Notes under the pieces: model-generated | The model's input: only the letters and a program-made list of their open reading frames with translations | Told to the model about the DNA's origin: nothing | The model's database searches: none | Translations under genes and position numbers: made by a program | Assembly: GCA_004380135.1 (NCBI GenBank) | Contig: QXCR01000084.1 | Location: 62,001-126,000 of the forward strand | From: Stemphylium vesicarium | Lineage: Eukaryota > Ascomycota > Dothideomycetes > Pleosporales > Pleosporaceae | Reading direction: 5' to 3' | Length of the DNA stretch: 64,000 nt | Shown here: in pieces, positions 46,615-57,262 of the stretch | Numbering within the stretch: the stretch's first letter is position 1 | Layout: each line of letters begins with the position of its first letter

Positions 46615-47938
46615 GATGACGCTTGAGGCTGGAGGAAAGTAAGGATCAAAGATGTAATAAATTCAAGGCGCGAGAGGGTAGTAATAAACTGACATGGCAC
46701 CAAAATTCCCCAAGATCTGGAACCGCTTATGCACAGGATGATCTAGATGTTCCTTCACCAGACATTCGAAGCAGGTCCCGTGCTGTGCCGCAGGATATAG
46801 TCTCGTGCATTGTACCGCGCCGATCTCGAATATTGTGTTGCAAGCATCAACCCGATCTGCGCACGTTGTTTTCAATCTATGGCAGAATTGATCACTACCT
46901 TGCTTCGCATATCACGCTCCCCACCACGATCAGACTATGTCCTACAGCACACATGCTTCTGTCATGTTCATCGGTTTACATGCGGCGCAAAACTTTGGTG
47001 GTGGAAGCTGGAAAAACGCATCCTTGCTTCCGCGGCGAAGATCTCACTCAAGATGCATCCTGTAGGATTCGGGTGGAAGTTGGACCTAGATGCCGCGGCC
47101 GTTGCCGCTGTTTTCGTATCATGCCGACTGGACGCTAGACCACATCCAAGCATGTCGCCGGGTGTCGCAGGCCAAGCGCTGTCGGAAACCTTGTTACTAA
47201 TAAAGCCGCGCGATGACCTTTATATATGCTCAGCTAGGATGCTACATTCAATACAACATGCACTCTTTCCTAGTTTTCCTGTCCACAATACCCGCACCCG
47301 ACCGTGCGACACCGGGCTTCATGTTCAAACGGGTTGTGGCGGAGAGCCGTGCTTGAATGTCGACTCTCTTTCATTTCGCTGTACCTTGTTCATCTTTTTC
47401 TCACACATGCTTCTTTGCACTCTCTATCATACTGCTGGGTCGGGCTTTGTGCGAGATAAGGCGTGTACCCCTGCACGTTACAGCGCAGATCACCCTAGCG
47501 TCCTATCACAACGGTTCGGATAATCTCATCTACCCAGGCGGTACACAAACACATGACGCAAGCTGTTTAGACCAAATCCTTCTTGCGGACCTTGGTCCGA
47601 CCAAGCAATGCCTAGGCTTTCCAGGGACCGTTCCCGCTGCCGTGCGGAGGCCTTTGCAAAAAGCCATAGTACACGACTTCGTGCTCAAGGGATCAATACC
47701 GTCCAGCCGGATATTGCGACATGCAAAGCAGGGTTTCGATGGCAAGACGAGCATAAGAAAATCCTACACATTTCAAGGCAAAGCTTTCGGGGCAAAGGCC
47801 GTGATTGTATTATGCTGGAATGAGGCACAGAGGTAACGGAGCGTCAAAGGAGCTTCGTTGCGACGCTATGAACGCCAGTCACCGCCAGTTCGTACCTCTC
47901 AAGACCACTGAACTTGTCATCACCGGACGTTAAACAGC
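46615..47938. other. Intergenic stretch between divergent genes, no gene seen
   Basis: About 1.3 kb between the permease and the SAT4-like gene. A 237-codon plus frame (46810-47523) runs through it but is rich in Cys, His and Arg with no motif, which is typical of random frames in GC-rich DNA; not called. Confidence 0.45.
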
Positions 47939-49066
47939 ATGCTTTCAAGACGGGAGTCCATAGACGCTGGAAAGAACCCTGCCTTTGACGAAGGCCACGC
48001 AGCTCCATTAATACAGATTCTCGCGTGGCTTTTCCTTGCGATCTCGTCGTCAGCTGTTGTAACGCAATTTGCAACGAAGAGAGCCATGTCAAGACGCTTT
48101 GTCGGAGCCGACTACGTCTTAATAATTGCATTGGTGAGTTCTTGAAACCCACAATGATCGCCGACAGCATCTCTTCATGTTAACGCGGATAGATCCTTTC
48201 AATAGGCCAGACAGCCACTACTCTAAGCCCTGCTGGTCAAGCTATTGGTAATACACAAGCTGGCATACCGGAGGAAGCAATAAGCAGAGCATGGGAGGTG
48301 AGAACCCATCGCCCATCCAAAACTTGATACTCAAATGCGCAGGTTTTGTATAGTCGAGAGATCCTCGGCATACTCACGTTAGTCACTGCAAAAGGCTCTT
48401 TGCTCCTTCCACTCACAGTCATGACGCCAAATGCCATGCACCATAAGATGGTGCTAGCTACGGGCATTACGACGATGTTGTGGGGTTTGAGTGCGGTTCT
48501 CCTTATCGCATTCCAGTGTCCAGCGCCCAACAGATGGGATATCCAAAACCCAGAGTGTATCAACTTTGTAAGTGGGGTTGCATTGATTTTGTTCAGTTAC
48601 ACCAATTGCTAATAGAAGTCAGCGCGTTGTCCGAACGTATAACGCTATCATGAACATTGTGACCGACCTTGCGCTCGCAGTCGTACCCACGATGATGGTC
48701 ATACCCCTTCAGATAACACCAAGCAAACGCATTACTATCATAGCCGGATTCTGGTCTCGCGCAATGTTAGTATTAATCTTCACCTCCTACAACTTATCCA
48801 TCTACTTACCGCGGACTGCTTGCAGAGTCATGTTCGCCACTATTGCATATCTTAGCTACTTTCTCATGCTCCTGTTTCCTCTCGACCTGCACTCAATTTG
48901 GCGTGTTGTAGTCTGTGGTCAGGTTGTCCAATTAGCTAGCTTCTTGACGTCTACTATCCCTTTCCTGGAGCCCTTTGTAACGGTTTGGGCCTTGCCAAGA
49001 CCCACTCCGATACAAGTTGGGTACGGCTATCGCTACCACACTTTATCATCCCACACGCGTATATAG
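47939..49066 (+). CDS. SAT4/rhodopsin-like fungal integral membrane protein, 3' end uncertain
   Basis: Five exons: 47939-48133, 48193-48297, 48343-48567, 48623-48765, 48826-49066 (introns 59, 45, 55, 60 bp), 302 residues. Joins keep frame: IALILSIGQ, RAWE-VLYSREILGIL, CINF-RVVRTYNAIMN, FWSRA-I-VMFATIAY. The layout, about seven hydrophobic segments with CPAPNRWDIQNPECIN in an extracellular loop and NAIMNIVTDLALAVVPTMMV in the next segment, is that of the SAT4 / fungal rhodopsin-domain family, whose function is mostly unknown. Odd: in relatives the last membrane segment is followed by PFL(x)SL(D/E)SG. Here that continuation (IPFMVSLDSGLLNPKHGYAS) occurs about 130 bp further on in another frame, up to a stop at 49278. 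So either one more intron exists (for instance 48979-49099) or the 3' end is decaying. The gene stops right at the border of the RIP-mutated block. Confidence 0.7.
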
Positions 49067-49326
49067 CTGCTCTCCTTCGTAGCTATACAATGACAACGCA
49101 GTCCTCCCCTCCACACACCGTTATACCCTTCATGGTCAGCCTTGATTCGGGTCTTCTCAATCCAAAACATGGGTATGCATCCACCGCGAGTACAGGCGAG
49201 GGGTTAAGCTACATAAGAATCCACGGACAGAAAGGTTATACTAGCTCGCTAAGAGAGAACGTAAGACACCATAGATAGCTAGGTAAAAAAAATAGTAGTA
49301 TAATAAAGAATAACGTACGATAGATA

Positions 49327-49385
49327 ACGTACCTCACGGGTTCGTGGAACACTTTTGCCAAGCCCCCACCAAACTCTACCTATCT
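49327..49385 (+). mobile_element. Truncated terminus of the ACGTACCTCACGGG TIR family
   Basis: Begins with ACGTACCTCACGGGTTCG right after TA, then GGAACACTTTTGCCAAG. The start equals that of the larger TIR element at 49494, the rest equals the terminus at 58134. No opposite end is found close by, so it is a truncated copy. It lies right beside the last host gene. Confidence 0.65.
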
Positions 49386-49564
49386 ACGTGATGCCTTAAT
49401 AACCATGCTAGATAGACTCTTCTAATAAAAAGTAGATATAGATTAACTTTTAAGCTCTTAAATAAGACGTAATACTCTCTTTATAATATACTAACGTACC
49501 TCACGGGTTCGCGAGCCACACAGCTTCGCGAGTCACCCAAAATCGCTAATAAAATCTAAGATTA

Positions 49565-50221
49565 CAGAGGTCTAGATCTAGAGATCTACTTAATAGAATT
49601 CTCTAAGATTTTTATATAAGGGCCACATCTAAATTAAAATTATTTCAATAGAATTTTAGGTCTTTAGCTCTTAGAGATAAAAAGTGAGTAAGATAAAGCT
49701 TTCTTATATAGGCTACCTTCTTGTGAAGGTCCATCCTTAGAGGGTCCTAGGGTTGGTTCTTAGGAATAAGCTAGGCGTGTAAGAAGCAAAGTAAGTTAAT
49801 AAGATATAGAAATTAATATATTACTTAGCGAATATAACTTAATATTTTATATATTCTATAAGGTTCTATATATCCTATACGTAATACCTTATAGGATATT
49901 ATAGGATATTATAGAATATATATAACTTATTCTATAGTAGCTTTCTACTAAGACTATAGAATTACGTAAGCTATAGGGTAATGCTATCTATTAGTTCTTA
50001 AAGGTTAGCTATCTACTTAACCTATATAAAGTGACTTCTTTATCACTTCTATACGTAGGTTGCCGTGCCCCGTCTTCTCAGGTTCGTAACACTTCTATTA
50101 TCTCTATAATTAAGCTAGATAGAGCTTAGTAATTCTAGTTTACTAATAAAGATAGCTATAAAACTAATCTGTTAAATTTTAGGGAGATTCTGTTAAATAG
50201 ATCTCTAGATCTAGACCTCTG
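49565..50221. mobile_element. MITE-like TIR element nested in the larger TIR element
   Basis: Ends are inverted: CAGAGGTCTAGATCTAGAGA at 49565 and its complement ending at 50221, both followed by TA (49563-49564, 50222-50223). The inverted match continues for about 45 bp. A solo LTR (49722-50091) is inserted inside; without it the element is about 280 bp, the size of a MITE with no coding capacity. It interrupts the left inverted repeat of the 49494-57671 element. Confidence 0.75.
49722..50091 (-). mobile_element. Solo LTR (family B), TSD CTTCT
   Basis: 370 bp beginning TGTGAAGG and ending TTCGTAACA, flanked on both sides by CTTCT (49717-49721 and 50092-50096). Read on the minus strand it starts TGTTACGAAC and ends CCTTCACA, the same ends as the solo LTR at 61316-61771. 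TG...CA ends and a 5-bp duplication are typical of an LTR retrotransposon reduced by LTR recombination. The middle is heavily RIP-mutated. Confidence 0.85.
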
Positions 50222-50265
50222 TAATTAGACTGGCAAATAGGTCTAGGTTGGGTTGGGGTTGGGTC

Positions 50266-50512
50266 TGTAATAGGCTGAAGCCCAATTAGCTTGTTCCTTG
50301 ATGGGATCTCGGTCACGTGCGCAGGGCGCACTATTCACAGAATCCGGGTGAGCCGCTAGACACCTAGATTCTATACTAGCGCGCTAGTAAAATAATATCC
50401 TAAGCCGCCGCCCCTAAATAACCTTTAGAGTGTAGCTATCCTTAGTTCCTTTCTCTATTAAATATAATCTTAGTATACCTGTGCGATAGCTCTCCGAGCG
50501 TAGCCCCTTACA
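50266..50512 (+). mobile_element. Solo LTR (family A), TSD GGGTC, opposite to the nearby full-length element
   Basis: 247 bp from TGTAATAGGCTGAAGCCC to AGCCCCTTACA, flanked by GGGTC at 50261-50265 and 50513-50517. It has exactly the length of the two LTRs of the element at 50613-57262 but lies in the reverse orientation, 100 bp away from its left LTR. It is less RIP-mutated than those copies. Confidence 0.9.
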
Positions 50513-50612
50513 GGGTCGTCTTAGCAGCGGCCCTAACCCAACCTAATACTAACCTAATATAATTAGTAATAGTATAGAGGTAGGGTTAAGTTAGCCTTAA
50601 GTAGAGCTAGAT

Positions 50613-50859
50613 TGTAAGGGGCTACGCTCGGAGAGCTATCGCACAGGTATACTAAGATTGTATTTAATAGAGAAAGGAACTAAGGATAGCTACACTCTAA
50701 AGGTTATTTAGGGGCGGCGGCTTAGGATATTATTTTACTAGCGCGCTAGTATAGAATCTAGATATCTAGCAGCTTACTTAGATTCTATAAATAGTGCGCC
50801 CTACGCACGTAACTAAGATCCTATTAAGGAATAAGCTAATTAGGCTTTAGCCTATTATA
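50613..50859 (-). repeat. 3' LTR (left) of the Gypsy-type element
   Basis: Starts TGTAAGGGGCTACG and ends TATTATA, the last from an original TTACA. The left third is unmutated, the part facing the inside is heavily changed (CTTTAGCCTATTATA against CTTCAGCCCATTACA in the other LTR). Confidence 0.88.
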
Positions 50860-50860
50860 A

Positions 50861-50882
50861 TACCTCTCTCCTCCCCTTTATT
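50861..50882 (-). other. Polypurine tract of the Gypsy-type element
   Basis: On the minus strand AAAGGGGAGGAGAGAGG lies directly before the 3' LTR, as required to prime plus-strand synthesis during reverse transcription. It fixes the element's direction. Confidence 0.8.
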
Positions 50883-51016
50883 TAAGGGTAGAATCTATTA
50901 AAAATACTTTAGTAGGCATCTCTTACTATTCTAAAGGCCCTTTATATAGGTTAACTACTATTCTAGTACTTTTATCTTCTTTAGTAGTTCTACTAATTTA
51001 AGGGACGTTTAGTAGT

Positions 51017-51135
51017 TGTCAGGACGCAGCCCTGCACTACTACGCCATGCAACCAAAAAGGTACGTATGATCAGTGAACTACTGATCATGGTGCAGGATA
51101 GTATATATCGTCATCTGGCCTGACCCGGCCTGACA
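51017..51135. mobile_element. Short un-RIPed hairpin element, copy 1, TSD GTAGT
   Basis: 119 bp, TGTCAGG at one end and its complement CCTGACA at the other, flanked by GTAGT at 51012-51016 and 51136-51140. Unlike the retrotransposon around it, it keeps many CA and TG dinucleotides, so it arrived after RIP or was not recognised. It holds two nested inverted pairs: CCTGCAC with GTGCAGG, and inside that ATGATCAGT with ACTGATCAT around a 5-base loop. A related element with other stem sequences is at 58204-58310. It has no coding capacity. It may be a very short solo LTR or a new kind of miniature element. Confidence 0.65.
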
Positions 51136-53299
51136 GTAGTACTCTTTCTACTTAATATTATAGTATAGCTTCTATCTACGCCCTTAGCGCTTAAGCTACT
51201 TAGCGATAATATCCTCTATAACGTACTCCTCCTCTTTATTTACTTATAGTAGTAGTGGCTAGTAGTTATCTTATACTTAACTTAGTAGCGGGTCTATACT
51301 AGTAGGGCGAAGTTAGTTAACGTAGAAAATAGAGTAGTAACCTAATAGAGTATTTAGTTTAACTAAATAACTATTAACTATCTTAATTATAGTATACTTA
51401 GCACTTTTCTAATTAAGCTTATAAGACTCGCGGCTAGTACTATACTACTTATTAAGTCTTAGCTAGACCTTATTACTAATCTTATACTTCTTAGCCTTCT
51501 TATAGTGCTTATTCGCCTACTTCTCTTATTTAATTTAGGCTTTAGCTATACTAGCTTAAACTAAGTTAAATACTTCTTAGAACTTAGCTATAATAGTCTT
51601 AGCCTTCTCGCGCTCTAAGCGCTCTTTAGCACTATACTTCTTGCGATTAGTGCCTTAGGGTACTTCTAGCTATAGTAGGTCTACGTAGTAACTATGTTAT
51701 AGGAAGAATAGAGATACTCCTATTAATATTACGTCTCTTCTATTAATTACTATCTAGGCTATAGGGTAAAGGGGTACCTAATTATCTTATATCTAGCTAG
51801 TAAACGCTTAGATATACGCTTCCCATACGCTATTTATTTACTTTATTAACCTATCTATCTACGGGTAGAAAGTTATTAATAGTTACTACTTAATTTTTAG
51901 AATCTTATAAAGGCGCTCTTATAATAGGCTTATAAACTAGCTATTTTAATTAGACGTAATTACGTTAGGTAGCTAGTAGTAAGTAACTACGTGCCTAAAG
52001 AATACTTAGACTACTATCTCTATTCTTATATTAGATAGTAGAATAAAGATATATTCTTTTCTTAGATAGTTAGTTACTACTATAAAGTTCTTTATACCTT
52101 TATTAGTAGATAGTTCTTTAATAAAGTCTATTAAGATTTCCTTTTAAAAGCGATTAAGGATAGATAGTAGCTTAAGTAGTCTCTAAACTTCTTCTCTCTA
52201 AGGCTTTATCCTTCTATATACGTTATAGTTCTATATATAATATCTAATACTTTCTATTATACTTAGCTAGAAGAAGTTATAAGCTAGCGTATAGTAGATA
52301 ATTTCTCTACCTAGATAGCTAGCTAAGAGGGAACTATAGACTTTACTAATAATTTAGGTACGTAGGTTCTTACTATTTAGTACCTATTTTCTACCTTAGT
52401 ATAATAACGCTCCTTAGTTATTTATTAAGTACTTTAAGATTAAATACTTTATACCTATACTTAGAGAGAACCTTTATTCTTAGTTAACTATAGCTTACTT
52501 AGCGTCTTTATACTACTAATTATTTTTTAGGGCCTCTAGCTATAACGTCTCTAACTTATTCTACTAAGCTAGGCTTCTATCTACTATAGCTAAGTCCGTT
52601 AACTTAGCTTATTCTATAAGCGCCTCTTCTTCGTGCTCTAACTACTCTACGCTATCCCTACTAGTAGTGTCTAGCTGCGCTGCGCCGTCGTTACTAATAG
52701 TGTCTAATAGTTCTTTAGTTAAACTAGAACGTACTCTAGTACGCCCTATACGTGTTCTTACTAATAATATCTAGCTATCTACTAAGTCTTCCTCGTTCTT
52801 GCTAGCTTCCTTATAGTATTAGAACGTAGGTTTTAAGATCTATACTACGCGCTTCTAAAGACGCTTATTTTTAGCGCTTATAGGTATATCTTATTCTCTT
52901 CTTAAGAGGGCGTTAGCTCTTATATTCTACTTATCTAGTTAATATAGTAATTCTATATTATAGCGACTTAGTAGCGCGGCTTAGCGCACTTAATATTTAC
53001 TTAAGAGCTTTAGCTTTATAAAGTACTTAAGATTCTTATAATTAATTATTACTCTAAAGCTCTTAATTAAATATAGTTTAGTATTCTACTCTTTAAAGTA
53101 GTAGATAATAGTAAGTAGCTCTTTATTATAGATCTTATAGTTATACTTATAGGCATTATTCTTTCTAGAGAAGTATGCGTAAGGACGTAGTACTCCCTCG
53201 TCGTTATATTACGATAGTACTCCTCCTACTATATAGCCTAATAAGTCGCATTCTAGCACTATATCGCGTTCTAGATTAAAAGTAGCGAGATTTAGCTCT

Positions 53300-54150
53300 A
53301 TAAAGAAGATCTCCTTTAGCTTATTAAATACTAATTATTTTTTAGGTCCTTAGGTAAAGCTTATATCTCCTATTAGTTAAGTAAGAGAGGAAGCTATTTT
53401 AGCAAAGTTCTTAATAAATCTTTAGTAAAAGTTTATAAAGCTAAAAAATAACTAAACGCCTTTTACTATTCTAGAAGCCTTCTAGTCTTTAATAGCTTTA
53501 ACCTTATCTAGATCTATATAAATACTCTTTTTAGCGTTAATAATAAAGTTAAGGTACTTAGTAGACTTTACTTTAAACTTATATTTCTTAATATCTACGT
53601 AGAGGCCTACCCCCTAAAGCTTACTAAGAACCTTTTAGACCTACTCTTAGTATTAGTATAGACTACTATCTATATAAATTAGCACGTTATTAAGATATAC
53701 TAAGTAGAACTCGTTAAGGTACTCTCTTAAGGTCTAGTTAATATACTACTAGAAGGTGCTTAAGAAATTTACTATACTAAAAGAGGTTACTAACTACTTA
53801 AAGAGACTAAAACGCGTTTAGAAGGCTATCTTCTATTTATCGCCTTTAGCTATATAGATCTTATAGAAGGCTGCGATTACGTTTAGCTTAGTAAACTATT
53901 TAGCCTTACTTAGGTTATTAAGCGTCTCCTAGATAAGTAGTAATAGATATCTATTCTTCTTAGTTATTACGTTTAACGCTTAGTAGTTAATATATAATTA
54001 GAGTTCTTCTCTAAGTTTCTTAGTAAATAAGACTAGCGCTAAAGCTAGCGAGCTACTTACGCGTATAAATCTCTTCTTAAGTAGAGAGGTAAGCTCCTTT
54101 TAGAGCACTAAAAGCTTACCTCTTAATATACTATATAGTAGGCTCTATAG
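53300..54150 (-). pseudogene. Reverse-transcriptase remains of the Gypsy-type element
   Basis: Minus-strand frames with stops show RT blocks: KLREELRLYINYQALNVITK-like sequence near 54000, VIAAFYKIYIAKGD near 53870, TRFSLFK near 53815 and, at 53683-53704, YLNNVLIY in place of YLDDVLIY. Aspartate to asparagine and tryptophan to stop are G to A changes on the coding strand, as RIP makes. The catalytic aspartates are lost, so it cannot work. Confidence 0.82.
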
Positions 54151-55029
54151 TAGCTATAGCTACTAACTATCTTTTAACTTAAACTTAATTTAATAGTCTA
54201 CTCTAGGTCCTCTATATAAAGGAAAATTTACTACTTCTTTTAGATTAAAGAGCTTATAGTAGCTCTAATAGTACTCTAGTAATAATAATCTTATATCTAC
54301 TACCTTCTTTAGCGCTAGCGCCTTATTAATATCTATAATAGAGGTAGTAAATACGCGCACTTCTATCTCTAGGTCCTTAGATCTCTTTAGGAGACCCGCA
54401 AACGTAGCCGTACTTACCTAGCGGGCGACATTTTAGCTTATAAAGCTCTTATTATACCTTACTTAAATACTCTTTAAGTATATAAATAAGCTTCTTTTTA
54501 CTAGAGCGATTATAATATTCTAGTAGTCTATCTACCTCTTTTCTAGGACAACGTCCTCGTCTATATTATTAATAATATATGCGTAGGCGACCTCTTAGTA
54601 GCTATATATATTAAATTTAAAATAAGAAACTTCCTTAATCTTAGATAGCTTCCTATTAATCCTCTTAATTATCTAAGAAATAATTAAAAAGCGCTTAAGA
54701 TAGCTTTAGTAAGTAAACTTACGACTAACTAGTGCGTAGTATAAATACCTACTATCTATTAACGCAGTAGCATTATAGATAGAGTTTATAATTAGATTAG
54801 CTATAAGAGATAGGGTATTTATATATTAGTATTAAAACTAGTTTTATTTACTACTTATCTACTAATCTATCTTTAAAGGCTCTAAGTCGAGACTTTAACT
54901 TAGAGCTACTCTTTTCTTAAGTTCTCTAAGTCGCTACTATCTAATGCTTTCGCGTGGCACTTATAAGCAGGCGAGGGTTTACGCTGAGCTACCCTACTCG
55001 CCTTAGTGCTCTTTAGCTTAGCACTCTTC

Positions 55030-55075
55030 TCGCAGTTCCTTGCTATATGTCCTTTCTTGCTATAGGAGTAGCACT
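55030..55075 (-). pseudogene. Gag CCHC zinc knuckle, damaged
   Basis: The minus strand reads KCYSYSKKGHIARNCEK. This is the CX2CX4HX4C nucleocapsid knuckle with the second cysteine changed to tyrosine (TGT to TAT, a RIP-type change). The patch 54940-55210 around it is less mutated than the rest. Confidence 0.82.
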
Positions 55076-57015
55076 TAATCTAATCGCTATTTAGTCTCTA
55101 TTCTTTCGCACTTACTTTGTTAGCCTTTATAGATTCCTAATCTATATTCTCTGGCGGTAAGGGCGTACGAGCGCGGTCTTACTTATTCTAGCTATAAGGC
55201 CTATAAGCGTACTAGGTTAATCCTTCTTATAACTTACTATAAAGATTAATATAATAGAAGTTATTAAAGATCTTAATTACCTTATTAGTATACTTCTTAA
55301 AGCTAATATGCTTTAGAGTCTATAGTATAAGCTATTAAAGTTTTATACTAAGGCTCTTACTAAATATCTTTTAAAGAATAGCACTATTAAACTTTTAGTC
55401 TAATTCTATATATAATTAGTTAAACTTAGAGACGTAATTATAGACTAATTATTAGCTTTACTTTAGATACTAAAGTTTATTTAGGGCTTACTTCTATTAG
55501 TATATATTAAGAAACTAAGTATCTATATACTACTATATCTTCTTTACTAAATCTAATTAATTCTCTAGTATCTAAAGTAGAAGAACTTAATTAGCCTTAT
55601 CTCTAGTTTAGCTAAGAATATATTATTTCTTTATATCTTTAGTAAGAAATAGATACTTATTATACTTAAGTTTTCCTTTATACTTATACTTCTAATCTAG
55701 ATAGTTAGCGTAGCTACTATTATATTACTCTAGATTAGAAAGCCTCTTCTTATTTAGTTTTCTTAATATAGTTAGCGTTATTAAAGAATCTAGGTAACTC
55801 TTAGGCGTTAGTAAACGTATAGTTTACTATATTTCTTGCTATTTAAGCGCTTCTAACTAAGAGGTTATTAGAGCTATTATCTACGTAAGCTAAGTTAAGG
55901 CTGCTATTATTGCTACTATCGCGTTCTAAGACGCCTTTAGTAAGCCCTTAGGTAACTCCCTAGCCCCAGCTACGCTCTTCGTTCGCCTTGCGATTTCGTT
56001 AATTATCGGCGCTATCGCAGCTTCCTTCTATCCGTCGTTCTTAAGCATTTAGATAATATTCTATTATATTTTATTATTAGGTACTCTAGTAAGGTGCTTT
56101 ACTAACGCGTAGACTAATAACTTATTAGCGTTAAGATTAGGTAAGTTATCCTCTATCTTCTAATCTTCTATTAGGAGGCTTACTTCTTAGCTATATATAT
56201 GCCTATTTCTCTTTATAGGACTTCTAATTAATATTTACTTATTAATCGCTCTTATACTAGTAGCTAGCTACTCTAGAGCTACTAGTAGTGGCCTACTCCT
56301 CTATAGTAAGAACTAATAGGGCTTTAGTAGCCTATTACTATTATAGGGCTTCTATAACTTACTCTTAGTAGTAAGTCCCTCTAAACGACCTTTAGTAGTT
56401 ATTAGGTAGTTATATCTCTTAGGAATTTAATATCCTTTTACGCTTATAATCTTCTACTAGTAATTATATTAGCTAGTATTATAGCCTATATCTTATTTAA
56501 TAGAGGACTAATAGAACTTGCGTAGTAGACGTAGATATAATTATCTTTCTAGTAGCGCTAATTAGCCTTTAGATAGCTCTTATATACTATAGTAGGCTAA
56601 ATCTACCTCTTTAGCTTTTAAAGAGATTATAAGATTTTTCTAACTACTACTACTTACTATCTTATAATATCTTTTATAACTAGTAAGACTTATTACTTAG
56701 TACTATTATAGTATCGCGTAAGGATTTTTCTATAGTATTCTTAATATATAAAGATACACGTTCTACACTAGCGTAATATAAGGCTAATAGTATAATTAAT
56801 TAAGCGTCTTATAAGGCTATAGTCCTAGGTAAGTAATCTTATAATAACTTATACTTAGTTATTATCTAAAGGTCTTTTAGATAGTAGAGTAATACTAATT
56901 CTATATAGTAGATTAACCTACTCGTACGTAATAAAGAGGCGGTTAAGAAGCTTAACGCGTATTATATTAATAGAGTCTTATAGTAAGGCTCTACTAATTA
57001 GAATTAAATATAAAA

Positions 57016-57262
57016 TATAAGAGGCTACGCTTAGAGAGCTATTATATAGGTATACTAAGATTATATTTAATAGAGAAAGGAACTAAGAATAGCTATACTC
57101 TAAAGGTTATTTAGGGGCAGCGGCTTAGAATATCGTTTTACTAGCGCGCTAGTATAGAATCTAGGTGTCTAGCGGCTCACCCGGATTCTATAAACAGTGC
57201 GCCCTGCGCACGTGACCGAGATCCCATCGAGGAACAAGCTGATTGGGCTTCAGCCCATTACA
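57016..57262 (-). repeat. 5' LTR (right) of the Gypsy-type element
   Basis: 247 bp. Its outer (right) half is nearly intact (GTGCGCCCTGCGCACGTGAC, TTGGGCTTCAGCCCATTACA), the half next to the internal region is heavily mutated (TATAAGAGGCTACGC from TGTAAGGGGCTACGC). It ends directly at the TAGAT duplication. Confidence 0.88.

Larger units (their letters stand above)
50613..57262 (-). mobile_element. Full-length Gypsy-type LTR retrotransposon, minus strand, RIP-inactivated, TSD TAGAT
   Basis: The element is 6,650 bp with LTRs 50613-50859 and 57016-57262, each 247 bp, and a perfect TAGAT duplication at 50608-50612 and 57263-57267. The coding direction is minus, shown by a purine-rich tract next to the left LTR, a gag zinc knuckle near 55030-55075 and reverse-transcriptase remains near 53300-54150. 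All frames have many stops. Order gag then protease/RT then the rest, with a polypurine tract, suits a Ty3/Gypsy element; I could not confirm integrase position, so Gypsy rather than Copia rests on RT similarity (VIAAFYKIYIAKGD, LVYLNNVLIYI). Confidence 0.88.

Noticed and set aside
46810..47523. 237-codon plus frame between the permease and the SAT4-like gene
   Set aside because: Rich in Cys, His, Arg and Ser, without any domain, signal or plausible partner exon; overlaps other frames of similar length. It looks like a chance frame in GC-rich DNA.
51017..51135. Hammerhead, twister or CRISPR-like interpretation of the hairpin element
   Set aside because: The conserved hammerhead core (CTGATGA with GAAA) and twister loops are absent, and there is no repeat-spacer array; only the structure itself is reported.
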